A DNA stretch of 64,000 nucleotides. It comes from Streptomyces canus. GTDB lineage: Bacteria > Actinomycetota > Actinomycetes > Streptomycetales > Streptomycetaceae. Made by a program: the position numbers and the translations under genes. The stretch is from the NCBI RefSeq assembly GCF_001514145.1, contig NZ_KQ948656.1, positions 930,001 through 994,000 of the forward strand, written 5' to 3'. Below the pieces are notes generated by a model. It saw only the letters and a list, made by a program, of their open reading frames with translations, was not told the DNA's origin and ran no database searches. The first letter of the stretch is position 1. Every line of letters starts with the position of its first letter. Below, in pieces: positions 9,410 to 19,202 of this stretch.

Positions 9410-9423
9410 TGGGAGCGCTCCCA
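9410..9423. promoter_or_regulatory. CebR operator
   Basis: TGGGAGCGCTCCCA is a perfect 14-bp palindrome identical to the published CebR box (LacI-family repressor released by cellobiose/cellotriose). It is 40 bp upstream of the GH9 start, fitting promoter occlusion. Confidence 0.9.
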
Positions 9424-9466
9424 GATGCGGACGCAGCCATGCTTGTTGCAGGCATGACACTCCGTC

Positions 9467-9503
9467 AACGGTCCGGACGGGACGGAATCCCGCCCGGACC
9501 GTT
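9467..9503 (-). terminator. hairpin terminator after the GH2 gene
   Basis: AACGGTCCGG (9467-9476) pairs with CCGGACCGTT (9494-9503); after one mismatch CGGG/CCCG continues the stem around a 7-nt loop. It begins 3 bases past the GH2 stop and separates GH2 transcription from the CebR-controlled GH9 promoter. No strong U tract. Confidence 0.6.
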
Positions 9504-9506
9504 CTC

Positions 9507-12500
9507 TCAGACGGCCGGTATCTCCAACTTGCTGATCCGCACGGCACCCTTGGGCCCGCCCGGCGAGGCACTGGTCATCGTCAGCCGGACGCGTGAGCCC
9601 CGCACGGAGGCGAAGGTGATCACCGTCGGCTCGTCGGAGGCGGTGGCCCACGCCACGGACACACCGTCGACGGGCGCATATCGCCTGCCGTCCCACACCG
9701 CGGCCTCGACGGCGGCAGGCAGGCCGTGGGTCGCGCTCAGCGTGAAGGAGACCTCCGCCCGGTCGAAGGTCCTGGTCCGCCCGAAGTCCACGCAGACCCA
9801 GTCCTTTGCCCTCGCCCCGCTGAAGGCGGGCAGCAGGGCGGTGGCGGCCTTGCTGAAGGCGTTGGACCAGCCGGTGGCCGGGTCGCCGTCCAGCATCGCG
9901 GCCGGGAGCGTGTCCGGTCGGCCGGAGTAACTCGCGTCCGCCTGCGGGTAGTTCGCGGGCGCCTGAAGGTCGGGGGTGAAGGCGGCCGGCTCGGTGACGG
10001 CGACCGACCGGGACGGGGTGGTACGCACCTTCGCGCTGCCCGCCCGAAGGCCCTCCGCGCTCGCCGTGACCTTGAGAACCCCCGGCTCGGTGCCGGAGCG
10101 CACGATCGCGAGGGCCTTTCCGTGGAAGGCGGTCCGGGTGGTGGCCTGGTAGCGCTCGGCACTCTCCTCGCGGCCGTTGTCGAGACCGGCGAGAGAGCCG
10201 CCCCTGACCGCGAAGGTGATCAGGTGCTCGGCGTCGGGCACCACCACACCCCGGGAGTCGACGACGTCCGCCGTGACGAAGGCCAGCGAACGGCCGTCCG
10301 CGGCAAGCGACGTGCGGTCGGCGGTGAGGCGTACGGCATGGGGCTTGCCCGCCGTACGCAGCACGTCGGTGGCGACCACCTTGCCGTTCCTGCGGGCCAC
10401 GGCCTTCAACTCACCCGGCGCGTAGGGCACTTTCCAGGTCAGATGGAGCTTGCCCGCGCTGCCGTTCGGGCTGGTGTAGCTGCCGGGGTAGGGGCCGTCG
10501 GTGAAGGTCTTGTCGTCGCCGGTGGCTTCCGTCGTCTCGAGGTACACCCGGCCGTCGGTGGTCTTCTTGGTGTCGAAGGTCCGGGTGCCGAGGGACGTGC
10601 CGTTGAGGAACAGCTCGACGGTGGGGACGTTGGCGTACGCCCACACCTCGACCGTGTCGCCTGCCGCGTGGTTCCAGGTCATCGGAACGAGATGGACCAT
10701 CGGTTCGTCGACCCACTGGCTGCGGAAGAGGTGGTACATGTCCTTCGGGAAACCGGCGGTGTCGACCGCGCCGAAGAAGGACGCCTTCACGGGGAAGACG
10801 TCGTACGGCGTGGGCTCCCCGATGTAGTCGATGCCCGACCAGAGGAACTGCCCGGCGAACCACTTCCGGTCCCGGTCCTTCTTGTGACCGTACTCGCCGC
10901 TCATGGTCCAGGAGGCGAGGTTGTTGTCGTACGACGAGGTGTCCCGCCTGCCCGGCGTGTGGTTCTCGCCGGTGTTGAGGTGCTCGGGCTCCTGGTAGGC
11001 GCCGCGGGTCGAGGTCTCGGAGGACGACTCGGACTCGAAGAGGAAGAGGTGCGGATAGGCGGCGTGCAGCTGGTCCACCGACTTGGCCGTGTTGTAGTTG
11101 AGACCGAGCCCGTCCAGCTTGGCCAGCATCAGATCGGCCGCCGAGCCCTTGGCGGGCAGGCGGCGGTACTTGTCGGAGCCGATGATCAGCGGGCGGGTGT
11201 CGTCGACGGCCCTGATCGCGGCGATGATCCGGTCGGCCATGGCGAGTCCGGCAGTGGACGTCGAGTCGGGGATCTCGTTGCCGATCGACCACAGCAGCAC
11301 CGCGGGCGAGTTGCGGGCCGCGAGGACCATCTCGGTCGCGTCCCTCTCGCACCACTCGTCGAAGAACCGGCCGTAGTCGTAGCGCGTCTTGCCGGTGCGC
11401 CAGCAGTCGAACGCCTCCACCAGCATCACGATGCCCAGTTCCTCACAGACCTGGATCATCTCCGGGGAGGGCGGGTTGTGGGAGGTGCGGAAGGCGTTGA
11501 CCCCCATCGACTTCATGAGGGTCATCTGCCTGCGGATCGCGTCGATGCTGACGGCCGCGCCGAGGGCGCCCAGGTCGTGGTGGAGGTCGACGCCCTTGAT
11601 CTTGTGGTGGGTGCCGTTGAGATGGAAGCCCTCGTCCGGATCGAACCGGAAGGTGCGCAGGCCGAACGGGGTGCGGTAGGTGTCGACGAGCTTGCCGTCG
11701 CGGCGGAGTTCGGTCTCCAGGGTGTAGCGGTGGGGCGTCGAGATGTCCCACAACCGGGGTTCGGGGACGGTGAGTTCATGGGTCTCCGACGCCTTCGTCC
11801 CGACCGTGATCGTGGTGGCCGTGCGGGCCACGGTCCGGCCCCGGGGGTCCTTGATCCGTGAGCGGATCTCGACCGGCCCCGCCGTGCCGGACTCGTCGAC
11901 CACCGAGGTCCGCACCCTGACACGGGCACGCTCTGCGGTGATCTCCGGCGTGGTGACCTGGGTGCCCCAGCGCTCCACGTGCACCGGATCGGTGACGACC
12001 AGGCGGGCCTCGCGGTAGATTCCGCTGCCCGAGTACCAGCGGCTGCTGGGGAGCCGGTTCTGCACCTTGACCGCGATCACGTTCTCGGTGGTGCCGTCGG
12101 TGTGGAGCAGGTCGGTGAGGTCGAGGGCGAAGCCGGTGTAGCCGTAGGGGTGCCGTCCGGCCTCGGTGCCGTTGCAGTAGACGTACGAGTCCATGTAGAC
12201 GCCGTCGAACTCCACCGAGATCCGCTTGCCGGCGAAGGCGGACGGCAGGGTGAAGGCGAGGCGGTACCAGCCCAGGCCGCCGGGGAAGAAGCCGGTACCG
12301 CTGGTGGTGCCGTTCTCGGTGGTCGGGGCGAGCTCGATGCTCCAGTCGTGCGGCACCGCGATCTCGCGCCACCCCGAGTCGTCGTACCCCGGGGCCGCGG
12401 CGTCCGTGTACTCCCCCGTCGGGTCGGTGATCCCGCCCGGATCGACCAGCGCGAAGCGCCAGCCGTCGCGCAGCGCGACGGTACGGCGGCCGGACGCGTT

Positions 12501-12602
12501 CCCGGCGGACTCGGCGGCCTGGGCCACCGGGGTGGCCAGGAGCGCGCCCGCGGCCGGGGCGGCCGTGGAAGCGAGCAGAACCGATCTGCGAGTGACGGTC
12601 AT
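9507..12602 (-). CDS. Tat-exported glycoside hydrolase family 2 (beta-galactosidase-like)
   Basis: 1031 residues. The N-terminus TRRSVLLAS followed by a hydrophobic stretch to AQAAES is a Tat-type signal. Domain order: sugar-binding jelly roll (~40-205), Ig-like (~208-320), TIM barrel (~325-600) with acid/base Glu in WSIGNEIPD (E443) and the nucleophile in LFESESSSE (~523-525), then DUF4982-type, bacterial Ig-like (~760-870) and a F5/8C-like lectin domain (~890-1031). It would remove terminal sugars from plant or microbial glycans outside the cell. GAGGGAGA precedes the ATG. Substrate (galactoside versus other) is unresolved. Confidence 0.88.
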   Translation of the reverse strand: MTVTRRSVLLASTAAPAAGALLATPVAQAAESAGNASGRRTVALRDGWRFALVDPGGITDPTGEYTDAAAPGYDDSGWREIAVPHDWSIELAPTTENGTTSGTGFFPGGLGWYRLAFTLPSAFAGKRISVEFDGVYMDSYVYCNGTEAGRHPYGYTGFALDLTDLLHTDGTTENVIAVKVQNRLPSSRWYSGSGIYREARLVVTDPVHVERWGTQVTTPEITAERARVRVRTSVVDESGTAGPVEIRSRIKDPRGRTVARTATTITVGTKASETHELTVPEPRLWDISTPHRYTLETELRRDGKLVDTYRTPFGLRTFRFDPDEGFHLNGTHHKIKGVDLHHDLGALGAAVSIDAIRRQMTLMKSMGVNAFRTSHNPPSPEMIQVCEELGIVMLVEAFDCWRTGKTRYDYGRFFDEWCERDATEMVLAARNSPAVLLWSIGNEIPDSTSTAGLAMADRIIAAIRAVDDTRPLIIGSDKYRRLPAKGSAADLMLAKLDGLGLNYNTAKSVDQLHAAYPHLFLFESESSSETSTRGAYQEPEHLNTGENHTPGRRDTSSYDNNLASWTMSGEYGHKKDRDRKWFAGQFLWSGIDYIGEPTPYDVFPVKASFFGAVDTAGFPKDMYHLFRSQWVDEPMVHLVPMTWNHAAGDTVEVWAYANVPTVELFLNGTSLGTRTFDTKKTTDGRVYLETTEATGDDKTFTDGPYPGSYTSPNGSAGKLHLTWKVPYAPGELKAVARRNGKVVATDVLRTAGKPHAVRLTADRTSLAADGRSLAFVTADVVDSRGVVVPDAEHLITFAVRGGSLAGLDNGREESAERYQATTRTAFHGKALAIVRSGTEPGVLKVTASAEGLRAGSAKVRTTPSRSVAVTEPAAFTPDLQAPANYPQADASYSGRPDTLPAAMLDGDPATGWSNAFSKAATALLPAFSGARAKDWVCVDFGRTRTFDRAEVSFTLSATHGLPAAVEAAVWDGRRYAPVDGVSVAWATASDEPTVITFASVRGSRVRLTMTSASPGGPKGAVRISKLEIPAV

Positions 12603-12860
12603 GGCGGCTCTCCCTCATCAGGGCCCAGAAGTACTCACAACTGATCGTGAACACACAGAATCTGACGACGTGCCACTCAGGTCCGTCAAGGGTGCGGAAA
12701 GCGCCTTCTGCCCCGGCCGTCCCCACGGACGGCCCACTCGCCTTCGCGCGCCGCCGCCCCGTACCGGTGGGATCGGCGTTCACTGGCGGGCGGGACGCAC
12801 TAGGCTGGGACTCAATTTACGCAGCTGATCACTGTGCGTAGGCGCGATGGAGTGGCGACG
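12603..12860. promoter_or_regulatory. divergent promoter region, GH2 and SpoIIE-type phosphatase
   Basis: 258 bp between two divergent genes. An inverted repeat TACGCA (12818-12823), 11 nt, TGCGTA (12835-12840) ends 20 bp before the phosphatase start and may be an operator. No CebR box is present on the GH2 side. Confidence 0.3.
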
Positions 12861-15233
12861 ATGAGGCCGGTGGATCCGTTCGACGATGCCTCGACCGCGC
12901 GGGCCGTCATCGACGACCGGGGCGCCGTGGCCAGATGGGGCGTCGGTGCCCGGCGGCTGCTGGGGTACGACGCCCACGAGGTGCTGGGCCGCCCCGCCGC
13001 GGCCCTGCTGGCCCAGCCGGATGCCCTGGCCGCCGTCGTCGGCCCGCGCTGGAGCGGCGATCTCGCTCTGCGGCACCGGGACGGTCGCACGGTCTCCGTC
13101 CACCTGCTCGCGCTCCGCAGGCCGCCGCGAGGGGACCGGGCCGAATGGCGGGTCGCCGTCCGGCCCGACCACACGGAGCTCGACCCGCCGGACGACGTGG
13201 TGACCGCGGCCGCGCTGGACCAGTCTCCCTGTCCCATGCTGGTCTGCGACGAGCGGCTGCGGCTGCGCTGGATCAACGACCGGATGGCCGAGCTGATCGA
13301 CCTGCCCGACCACGAGGTCAGGGGACTGAGGATCACGGACATCGGCGTCCGCCGGGAGAACGCGGAGATCGAGGATCTCGTCGCCGATGTGCTCGCCACC
13401 GGGCGGCCACGCGACATCGAGGGGTACGTCCGTCCCAGCGGCCTCGACCGCGCGGCCGGGATGCTGACCCGCATCGCGCCGCTCACCGACGACTCGGGAC
13501 GGGTGCGGGGAGCCTGTCTGACCGGACACGACTTCACCGAGCACTACCTCGCCCGTGAGCGGCTCCAGCTGGTCAACGAGGCGAGCGTGCGTATCGGCAC
13601 CACCCTCGACGTCACCCGTACGGCCCAGGAACTGGCGGACGTGTGCATTCCGTCGCTCGCCGACTTCGTGAGCGTCGACCTGCTGGACACGCAGGAGAGC
13701 GGCAGTGCCCCGACCCAGCTCGCGGCACCGGTCGAACTGCGCCGCGCCGCCCACCATTCCGTGGACCCCGGCAACCCGATGGCCGTGATGAAGCCCGGGC
13801 ACACCGAGGTGTATCCCACCACCTCACCGCAGGCCGACTCTCTGGTGGCGGGCCGCACCATCGTCGCCACGGTGGCCTCCGGGCGCCTGGACCAGTGGCT
13901 CAACTGGAACAGAACCCGCGGTGAGCGGGTCAAGGAGTTCGGCGTCCATTCCACGATGTCCGTACCGATCCAGGCCCGCGGCCAGACCCTCGGGGTCGCG
14001 GTCTTCACCCGCTACCGACGGCCCGACCCCTTCACCCCGGACGATGTGCTGCTGGCCGAGGAGATCACCGCGCGGGCCGCCGTCTGCATCGACAACGCCC
14101 GTCGGTTCTCCCGCGAGCGCGAGACCGCCCTCGCCCTGCAGCGCAGTCTGCTGCCCCGCTCCCTGCCGCGCACGGCCGCCGTGGAGGCGGCGTCGCGTTA
14201 TCTTCCGGCCGCGCGGGCGGGGGTGGGCGGCGACTGGTTCGACGTGATCCCGCTGTCGGGGATGCGGGTCGCGATGGTCGTCGGGGACGTGGTCGGGCAC
14301 GGCATCCAGGCCTCCGCGACGATGGGCCGGCTGCGCACCGCCGTGCGCACCCTCGCCGACATCGACCTGGCCCCGGACGAACTGCTCACCCACCTCGACG
14401 ACCTCGTCGTACGGCTGTCCGCGGAGGCCGGACACGAGGGCAGCCCAGGCGAGGTCGGGGCCACCTGTCTCTACGCGGTCTACGACCCGGTGTCGCGGCG
14501 CTGCACGCTGGCCCGGGCCGGGCATCCGGCGCCCGTGATGCTGACGCCGGGAGGGGCGGCACGCGAGGTGGACCTGCCCGCGGGGCCACCGCTGGGCCTG
14601 GGCGGGCTGCCGTTCGAGTCCGCCGAGCTGGCACTGCCCGAGGGGAGCGTGCTCTCCCTGTTCACGGACGGTCTGATCGAGTCCCGGGAGCGGGACGTGG
14701 ACGCCAGTCACGCGCTGCTGTGCGAGGCCCTGGCCGTTCCCTCCGACTCCCTGGACGAGACCTGCGACCGGCTGCTGCAGGCGCTGCTCCCGCCCGCCGG
14801 CTCCACCGACGACGTGGCCCTGCTGCTGGCCCGCACCCTCGGCCTGCCCGCCTCCCAGGTGGCGACCTGGGACATCCCGGCCGACCCGGCGCTGGTGGCG
14901 CCCGTCCGCAAGCAGGTCGTCCAGCAGCTGGATCGCTGGGACCTGAGCGAGGCGTCGTTCACGGCGGAGCTGGTGGTGAGCGAGCTGGTGACGAACGCGA
15001 TCCGGTACGGCGCCCGTCCCATCCGGCTGCGGCTCATCCATGACGAGACCACGCTGATCTGCGAGGTCTCCGACACCAACCACACCGCCCCGCACCTGCG
15101 GCGCGCCAAGACGTGGGACGAGGGCGGCCGGGGTCTGCTCCTGGTCGCGCAGCTCACCCAGCGCTGGGGCAGCCGGCACACGGCCGAGGGCAAGACGATC
15201 TGGGCGGAGATCGGACTCCTCGACGAGGAGTGA
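12861..15233 (+). CDS. PAS-PAS-GAF-SpoIIE phosphatase with C-terminal RsbW-like ATPase
   Basis: 790 residues. Order: PAS (~10-110), second PAS-like (~115-225, SPCPMLVCDERLRLRWIN), GAF (~235-405), PP2C/SpoIIE phosphatase (~430-640; GGDWFDVI, GDVVGHGIQASATMGRLR, FTDGLIESR, DDVALLL) and a histidine-kinase-type ATPase (~660-785; ELVVSELVTNAIRYGA N box, DEGGRGLLLVAQL G box). It can thus in principle both dephosphorylate an anti-sigma antagonist and phosphorylate one, tuned by PAS/GAF sensing in the cytoplasm. ATG chosen at 12861 because TGGAG lies ~8 bases upstream; an in-frame GTG at 12834 lacks a site. Confidence 0.88.
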   Translation: MRPVDPFDDASTARAVIDDRGAVARWGVGARRLLGYDAHEVLGRPAAALLAQPDALAAVVGPRWSGDLALRHRDGRTVSVHLLALRRPPRGDRAEWRVAVRPDHTELDPPDDVVTAAALDQSPCPMLVCDERLRLRWINDRMAELIDLPDHEVRGLRITDIGVRRENAEIEDLVADVLATGRPRDIEGYVRPSGLDRAAGMLTRIAPLTDDSGRVRGACLTGHDFTEHYLARERLQLVNEASVRIGTTLDVTRTAQELADVCIPSLADFVSVDLLDTQESGSAPTQLAAPVELRRAAHHSVDPGNPMAVMKPGHTEVYPTTSPQADSLVAGRTIVATVASGRLDQWLNWNRTRGERVKEFGVHSTMSVPIQARGQTLGVAVFTRYRRPDPFTPDDVLLAEEITARAAVCIDNARRFSRERETALALQRSLLPRSLPRTAAVEAASRYLPAARAGVGGDWFDVIPLSGMRVAMVVGDVVGHGIQASATMGRLRTAVRTLADIDLAPDELLTHLDDLVVRLSAEAGHEGSPGEVGATCLYAVYDPVSRRCTLARAGHPAPVMLTPGGAAREVDLPAGPPLGLGGLPFESAELALPEGSVLSLFTDGLIESRERDVDASHALLCEALAVPSDSLDETCDRLLQALLPPAGSTDDVALLLARTLGLPASQVATWDIPADPALVAPVRKQVVQQLDRWDLSEASFTAELVVSELVTNAIRYGARPIRLRLIHDETTLICEVSDTNHTAPHLRRAKTWDEGGRGLLLVAQLTQRWGSRHTAEGKTIWAEIGLLDEE

Positions 15234-15265
15234 GCGAACTTTTTCTTCTCCGGGAGTGTGGAGAC

Positions 15266-15913
15266 ATGACGATCAGGTCCCTGGGTGTGCGGCGGGCGGC
15301 CCTGCTCGCGAGTTCGGTCGCGATGGCCGGTCTGCTGGCGGGCTGCGGCAGCGGCGACGACACGGCGAACGCCCCGCGCACGGGGTCCGGCACCACGACA
15401 CCGTCCGACGGCACCAGCAGCGCGCCGAGCGGCGTACCGACCGACGCGGTGAGCAACTCCCTCACCCCGTCCGCACCGCAGTCCCCCGCTGGCGGAACCC
15501 GCTGCCACACCTCCGACCTGAGCGCCTCCGTCGGCCGCAACAACCCGGGCGCCGGGCAGGAGAACTTCCCGGTCGTGCTGACGAACGAGTCGAGCCGCAC
15601 CTGCACCCTGTACGGCTATCCGGGCACCGCCTTCGTCGACGCCTCCGGCAAGCAGCTGGGCCCGGACCCGAAGCGCTCCTCCGCCGAGCCCGAGACGGTG
15701 AAGCTGGCGCCGGGTCAGAGCGCCTGGGCCGGACTGTCCTTCGCGAACCCCGAGGTCAGCGGGGCGGGAACGGCCACCCCTGCCGCCCTTGTGGTGACCC
15801 CGCCGGACGAGGAGGACCCGCTGAAGGTGGCGTGGAAGTCCGGTCAGGTCCCGGTGTCCGGCAACGAGTCGTCGGTGCGGCTGATCCCCTTCAGCCCCGG
15901 CACCGGAGCCTGA
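15266..15913 (+). CDS. DUF4232 lipoprotein
   Basis: 215 residues. Signal peptide with lipobox (AGLLAGCGSG, Cys26) and a Ser/Thr/Pro/Gly-rich linker (~30-75) lead to a DUF4232 beta-sandwich domain (~78-210; RCHTSDLSASVG, VLTNESSRTCTLYGYPG). The protein should be anchored outside the membrane; function of the family is unknown. GGGAG nine bases upstream of the ATG. It lies 32 bp after the phosphatase and may be co-transcribed. Confidence 0.85.
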   Translation: MTIRSLGVRRAALLASSVAMAGLLAGCGSGDDTANAPRTGSGTTTPSDGTSSAPSGVPTDAVSNSLTPSAPQSPAGGTRCHTSDLSASVGRNNPGAGQENFPVVLTNESSRTCTLYGYPGTAFVDASGKQLGPDPKRSSAEPETVKLAPGQSAWAGLSFANPEVSGAGTATPAALVVTPPDEEDPLKVAWKSGQVPVSGNESSVRLIPFSPGTGA

Positions 15914-16010
15914 ACGGGCGCGGGTCGCGGTCGGGGGGCACTGACCAGGTTCTTACTCCGGCCTGATTTCATGACCGGGCACGATCTGCTCGCGTCCCGA
16001 AGGATTTGCC

Positions 16011-17267
16011 CTGAACACCCCGCTCGCCGAAGCCCTGTCCGTCGCCCTGCTCGTCGCCGTACTCGTGTGGGCGGTCCTGCGCCCCTTCGGCTGGCCGGAG
16101 GCCGTGGTCGCGGTCCCGGCGGCGGGGCTCGCGGTCCTCACCGGGGCGATCTCCCCGGACCACGCCTGGGCGGAGGCCGAGCGGTTGGGACCGGTGGTCG
16201 GGTTCCTGGCGGCGGTACTGGTGCTCGCTCACTTCTGTGACGTGGAGGGGCTGTTCCATGCCTGCGGGGCCTGGCTGGCCCGGCGGGCGGCGGGCTCGCC
16301 CGGGCGGCTGCTGACCGGGGTGTTCGGGCTGGCTTCGGCGATCACGGCGGTGCTCAGCCTGGACGCCACCGTGGTGCTGCTGACGCCGGTGGTGCTCGTC
16401 ACCGCCTCCCGCATGGGGGCCCGCGCGAAGCCGCACGTCTACGCCTGCGCGCATCTGTCGAACACGGCCTCGCTGCTGCTGCCGGTGTCGAACCTCACCA
16501 ATCTGCTCGCGTTCGAGGCGAGCGGGGTGAGCTTCACCCGGTTCGCACTGCTGATGGCGCTGCCCTGGCTGGCGGCGATCGCCGTCGAGTACGTGGTCTT
16601 CCGGCGTTTCTTCGACACCGACCTCACCGTCGTCGACCACTCCCCCGAGCCCTCCGAGGAGCCCGCGCTCCCGCTGTTCGCGCTGGTCACGGTCGGCTGC
16701 ACACTGGCCGGGTTCGTGGTGGCCTCCGCGTTCGGCGTCGATCCCGCCTGGGTCGCCTGCGCGGGCGCGCTCGTCCTGGCGGGCCGCGCTCTCGTCCGCC
16801 GGAAGGCCACCCCGGTCACGGTGGTGCGGGCGGCGGCACCGGCCTTCCTGGCGTTCGTGCTCGCGCTCGGCGTCGTGGTGCGCGCGGTCGTCGACAACGG
16901 GCTCGCCGACGCCCTGCACCACGTCCTGCCCGACGGGACGGGAATCGTCGCGCTGCTCGGGATCGCCGCGCTGGCCGCCGTACTGGCGAACCTGATCAAC
17001 AACCTGCCCGCGGTCCTGGTCCTGCTGCCGCTCACCGCCGCGGCCGGGCCCGGCGCCGTCCTCGCGGTGCTGCTCGGGGTGAACATCGGCCCGAACCTCA
17101 CCTACGCCGGGTCCCTGGCCACGCTGCTGTGGCGGCGCATCCTGCACCGGGACGACCACGAGGTGGAGCTCGGGGAGTTCACCCGGCTCGGCCTGCTGAC
17201 CGTGCCGACCGCGCTCGCCGCAGCGGTGGTGGCCCTGTGGGGCTCGCTGCAGCTCGTCGGAGCCTGA
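16011..17267 (+). CDS. ArsB/SLC13-family permease, probable CTG start
   Basis: 418 residues if started at CTG 16011 (reading M-NTPLAEALSVALLV...). GAAGGA lies 6 bases before that CTG, while no ATG/GTG/TTG in frame has a ribosome site; the first in-frame GTG (16065) would remove most of helix 1. About 11-12 membrane helices; conserved features are VLSLDATVVLLTPV, the polar ANLINNLPAVLVLLP and NIGPNLTYAGSLATLLW motifs of the ion-transporter superfamily. Likely an anion or metalloid exporter; no ars genes adjoin, so substrate is open. Confidence 0.8.
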   Translation: MNTPLAEALSVALLVAVLVWAVLRPFGWPEAVVAVPAAGLAVLTGAISPDHAWAEAERLGPVVGFLAAVLVLAHFCDVEGLFHACGAWLARRAAGSPGRLLTGVFGLASAITAVLSLDATVVLLTPVVLVTASRMGARAKPHVYACAHLSNTASLLLPVSNLTNLLAFEASGVSFTRFALLMALPWLAAIAVEYVVFRRFFDTDLTVVDHSPEPSEEPALPLFALVTVGCTLAGFVVASAFGVDPAWVACAGALVLAGRALVRRKATPVTVVRAAAPAFLAFVLALGVVVRAVVDNGLADALHHVLPDGTGIVALLGIAALAAVLANLINNLPAVLVLLPLTAAAGPGAVLAVLLGVNIGPNLTYAGSLATLLWRRILHRDDHEVELGEFTRLGLLTVPTALAAAVVALWGSLQLVGA

Positions 17268-17273
17268 ACGGGG

Positions 17274-19202
17274 TCAGCGCCCGCCTCCGAAGCCGCCGCC
17301 TCCGTACCCGTAGCCACCGCCGTACCCATAGCCACCGCCGTAGCCGTAACCACCGCCGTAGCCGCCGGGCTGGCCGCCCCCGTAGCAGTAGTACGGGTTG
17401 GTGGAGCAGTTGTCGCCGGGGTACGGGTTGGTCGGCGGTGTCGGCGGTGTCGGCGTGGCCGTCGGTGTGGCGGACGCCGTCGGGGTCGGTGTGGGCGTCC
17501 TGGAGGGCGCGGGGGCGGACTTCGGGGTCGGCGTGGGGCTGCTGTCGGCGTCCCAGTTGACCGCCTCCATCTGGGGGTCGGGCTTCGAGGTGTCGAAGAC
17601 CCAACGCTGGGCGGGCCCGTCGTCGCGGTTCTTCAGGACCAGCGCTCCGGATCCGTCGGTGGCGGCCGGGGTCAGCGCGAGGTCCTGGTCCCAGCGCGGC
17701 ACCAGGGTGCCCTGGAGGGTGAAGTCGTAGCGGACGTTCTTGGCGCCGGGCGAGGTGGCGCCCGTGCAGGGTGCGAGCCGCACCGAGAAGCCGAGGTGGG
17801 AGTCCAGGCACAGGTCGGGGTCGGCGGCGCTGCGCAGCAGTCCGTCCGTTTCGTACGTCCACTGCTGGCCCTCGGCCCCGGAGCACTCGGCGAGCCCGGT
17901 CTCGACTCCCTGGGCGATCTTCTTGCCGACGACGCCGACGCACAGCCCGGACTCGACGTTGTGCAGGCGTCCGCGCAGGTCGCCCTGGCGCGCCTCGCCC
18001 GCCCCGGCCCGGGACGGGTCGGTGGTCGAGGAGGCCGTGTCGGCGCCGGGCGCCTCGGAGGGGGCGGCGTCGGCCGGGCCGCTGCCGTCCGAGTGGAACG
18101 AGGACCACATGACCAGGGGGAGGACGACGAGCCCGCTCACCGTCAGGACGGCCGCGGTGAGGTTGCGGCGGGAGGTACGGCGGGAGGCCTTGTGGGCGGA
18201 GTGCCGGGAGGCGGAGCGCGCACGGACGCGGGGGCCGGGGGCGACGGGCCCCGGACCGGTGGAGGCGGGACCCCGGGGTGGGGCGGCGGGCGGCATCGGA
18301 ACGCCGAAGGCCTCACCCGCGAACGGTCCGCTCGGCGCGTGTAGTTGCGCTTCCTGTGCCGCTTCCGCGTCGTCGACGCTCATCCGTGATTCCACGTAGG
18401 CGGCGGCGCCCCAGCCGAGCACGGCCTCGGCGAGAGCGAGGCCGAGCTGCCCGTTGAACTGGTGCAGCTGGTCGGCGGTGTGCATGCAGTGCCGGCACCG
18501 CTGCAGATGCTCGTGAAGATCGGGGTCGAGCTCGGCACCGCCGCGCCGGAACGTCACGTCGAGCAGCCGCAGATAGTGCCGGCACTCCTGCTCGGGGGCG
18601 AGCTCGCGGTGGACCTGGAGGCACTCCTCGCGCAGCCGCTCGCGGGCCCGGCGGAGTTCGACGCCGGCATCCTCCTCGTCCAGGCCGAGGAGGGCCGCGG
18701 GGACGCCGAGCGGCTCGGCCTCGACCTCGGTGTGCCACAGCAGACAGCGGGCCGACTGCTGCAGCCGCTGGAAGGCACCGGACAGCAGACGCCGCTCGGC
18801 TGGGGGCAACAGGCGGGCCGCGGCTCTGTCGCCGCCCGCCTCGGTTCTCAGCGCGGGGTGGAGCATCTCCCGTCGGCCGTCGGAGTCCCACTCGGCCGCG
18901 ATCCGGCGGACGGTGACGAGCAGATGGGGCCGCCAGGCGGCGGTCGGACCCGTGTGGCGCAGGGATTCGCCGAACAGGCGCGTGAACGCGGCCGTGGTGA
19001 GCATGCCCGCGGGGCGCGGACCGTCGGTGCACAGCCGCGCGTAGGCGAAGGCGGCTTCCCAGTGCCGGTCGAGGAGTTCACCGACGGGCTGCAGGGCCGG
19101 CGTCGTGCCGCTCCACTTCTTGAGCTCGGCGCTCAGCTGCTCGTCCGTGACGTCGTACGGGCGAACCGGAGACGGGGAATTCGACAGGCCTGCGTCACTC
19201 AC
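17274..19202 (-). CDS. membrane protein: sigma-like region, HxxxCxxC motif, TM, RICIN domain, Gly/Tyr tail (paralogue 2)
   Basis: 642 residues from the GTG at 19200-19202, chosen because GGGAGGAAAT stands upstream; in-frame ATGs further up have no site. Same plan as the protein at 1023-2639: region-2-like (~38-80), region-4-like (~148-195; SARCLLWHTEVEA), HLQRCRHC (H232, C236, C239), basic stretch, membrane segment (~348-369), RICIN (~408-540; QQW, QRW). It adds a TPTP-type linker (~555-592) and a tail of YGGG/GYGYGGG repeats (~606-642) with two Cys in NCSTNPYYCYGGG. No TTA codon. Role in sensing surface carbohydrate and signalling inward is only inference. Confidence 0.8.
   Translation of the reverse strand: MSDAGLSNSPSPVRPYDVTDEQLSAELKKWSGTTPALQPVGELLDRHWEAAFAYARLCTDGPRPAGMLTTAAFTRLFGESLRHTGPTAAWRPHLLVTVRRIAAEWDSDGRREMLHPALRTEAGGDRAAARLLPPAERRLLSGAFQRLQQSARCLLWHTEVEAEPLGVPAALLGLDEEDAGVELRRARERLREECLQVHRELAPEQECRHYLRLLDVTFRRGGAELDPDLHEHLQRCRHCMHTADQLHQFNGQLGLALAEAVLGWGAAAYVESRMSVDDAEAAQEAQLHAPSGPFAGEAFGVPMPPAAPPRGPASTGPGPVAPGPRVRARSASRHSAHKASRRTSRRNLTAAVLTVSGLVVLPLVMWSSFHSDGSGPADAAPSEAPGADTASSTTDPSRAGAGEARQGDLRGRLHNVESGLCVGVVGKKIAQGVETGLAECSGAEGQQWTYETDGLLRSAADPDLCLDSHLGFSVRLAPCTGATSPGAKNVRYDFTLQGTLVPRWDQDLALTPAATDGSGALVLKNRDDGPAQRWVFDTSKPDPQMEAVNWDADSSPTPTPKSAPAPSRTPTPTPTASATPTATPTPPTPPTNPYPGDNCSTNPYYCYGGGQPGGYGGGYGYGGGYGYGGGYGYGGGGFGGGR

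Noticed and set aside
17274..17420. Tandem repeats at the end of RICIN paralogue 2 as a CRISPR or satellite
   Set aside because: They are in frame and encode YGGG/GYG units; spacers are absent.
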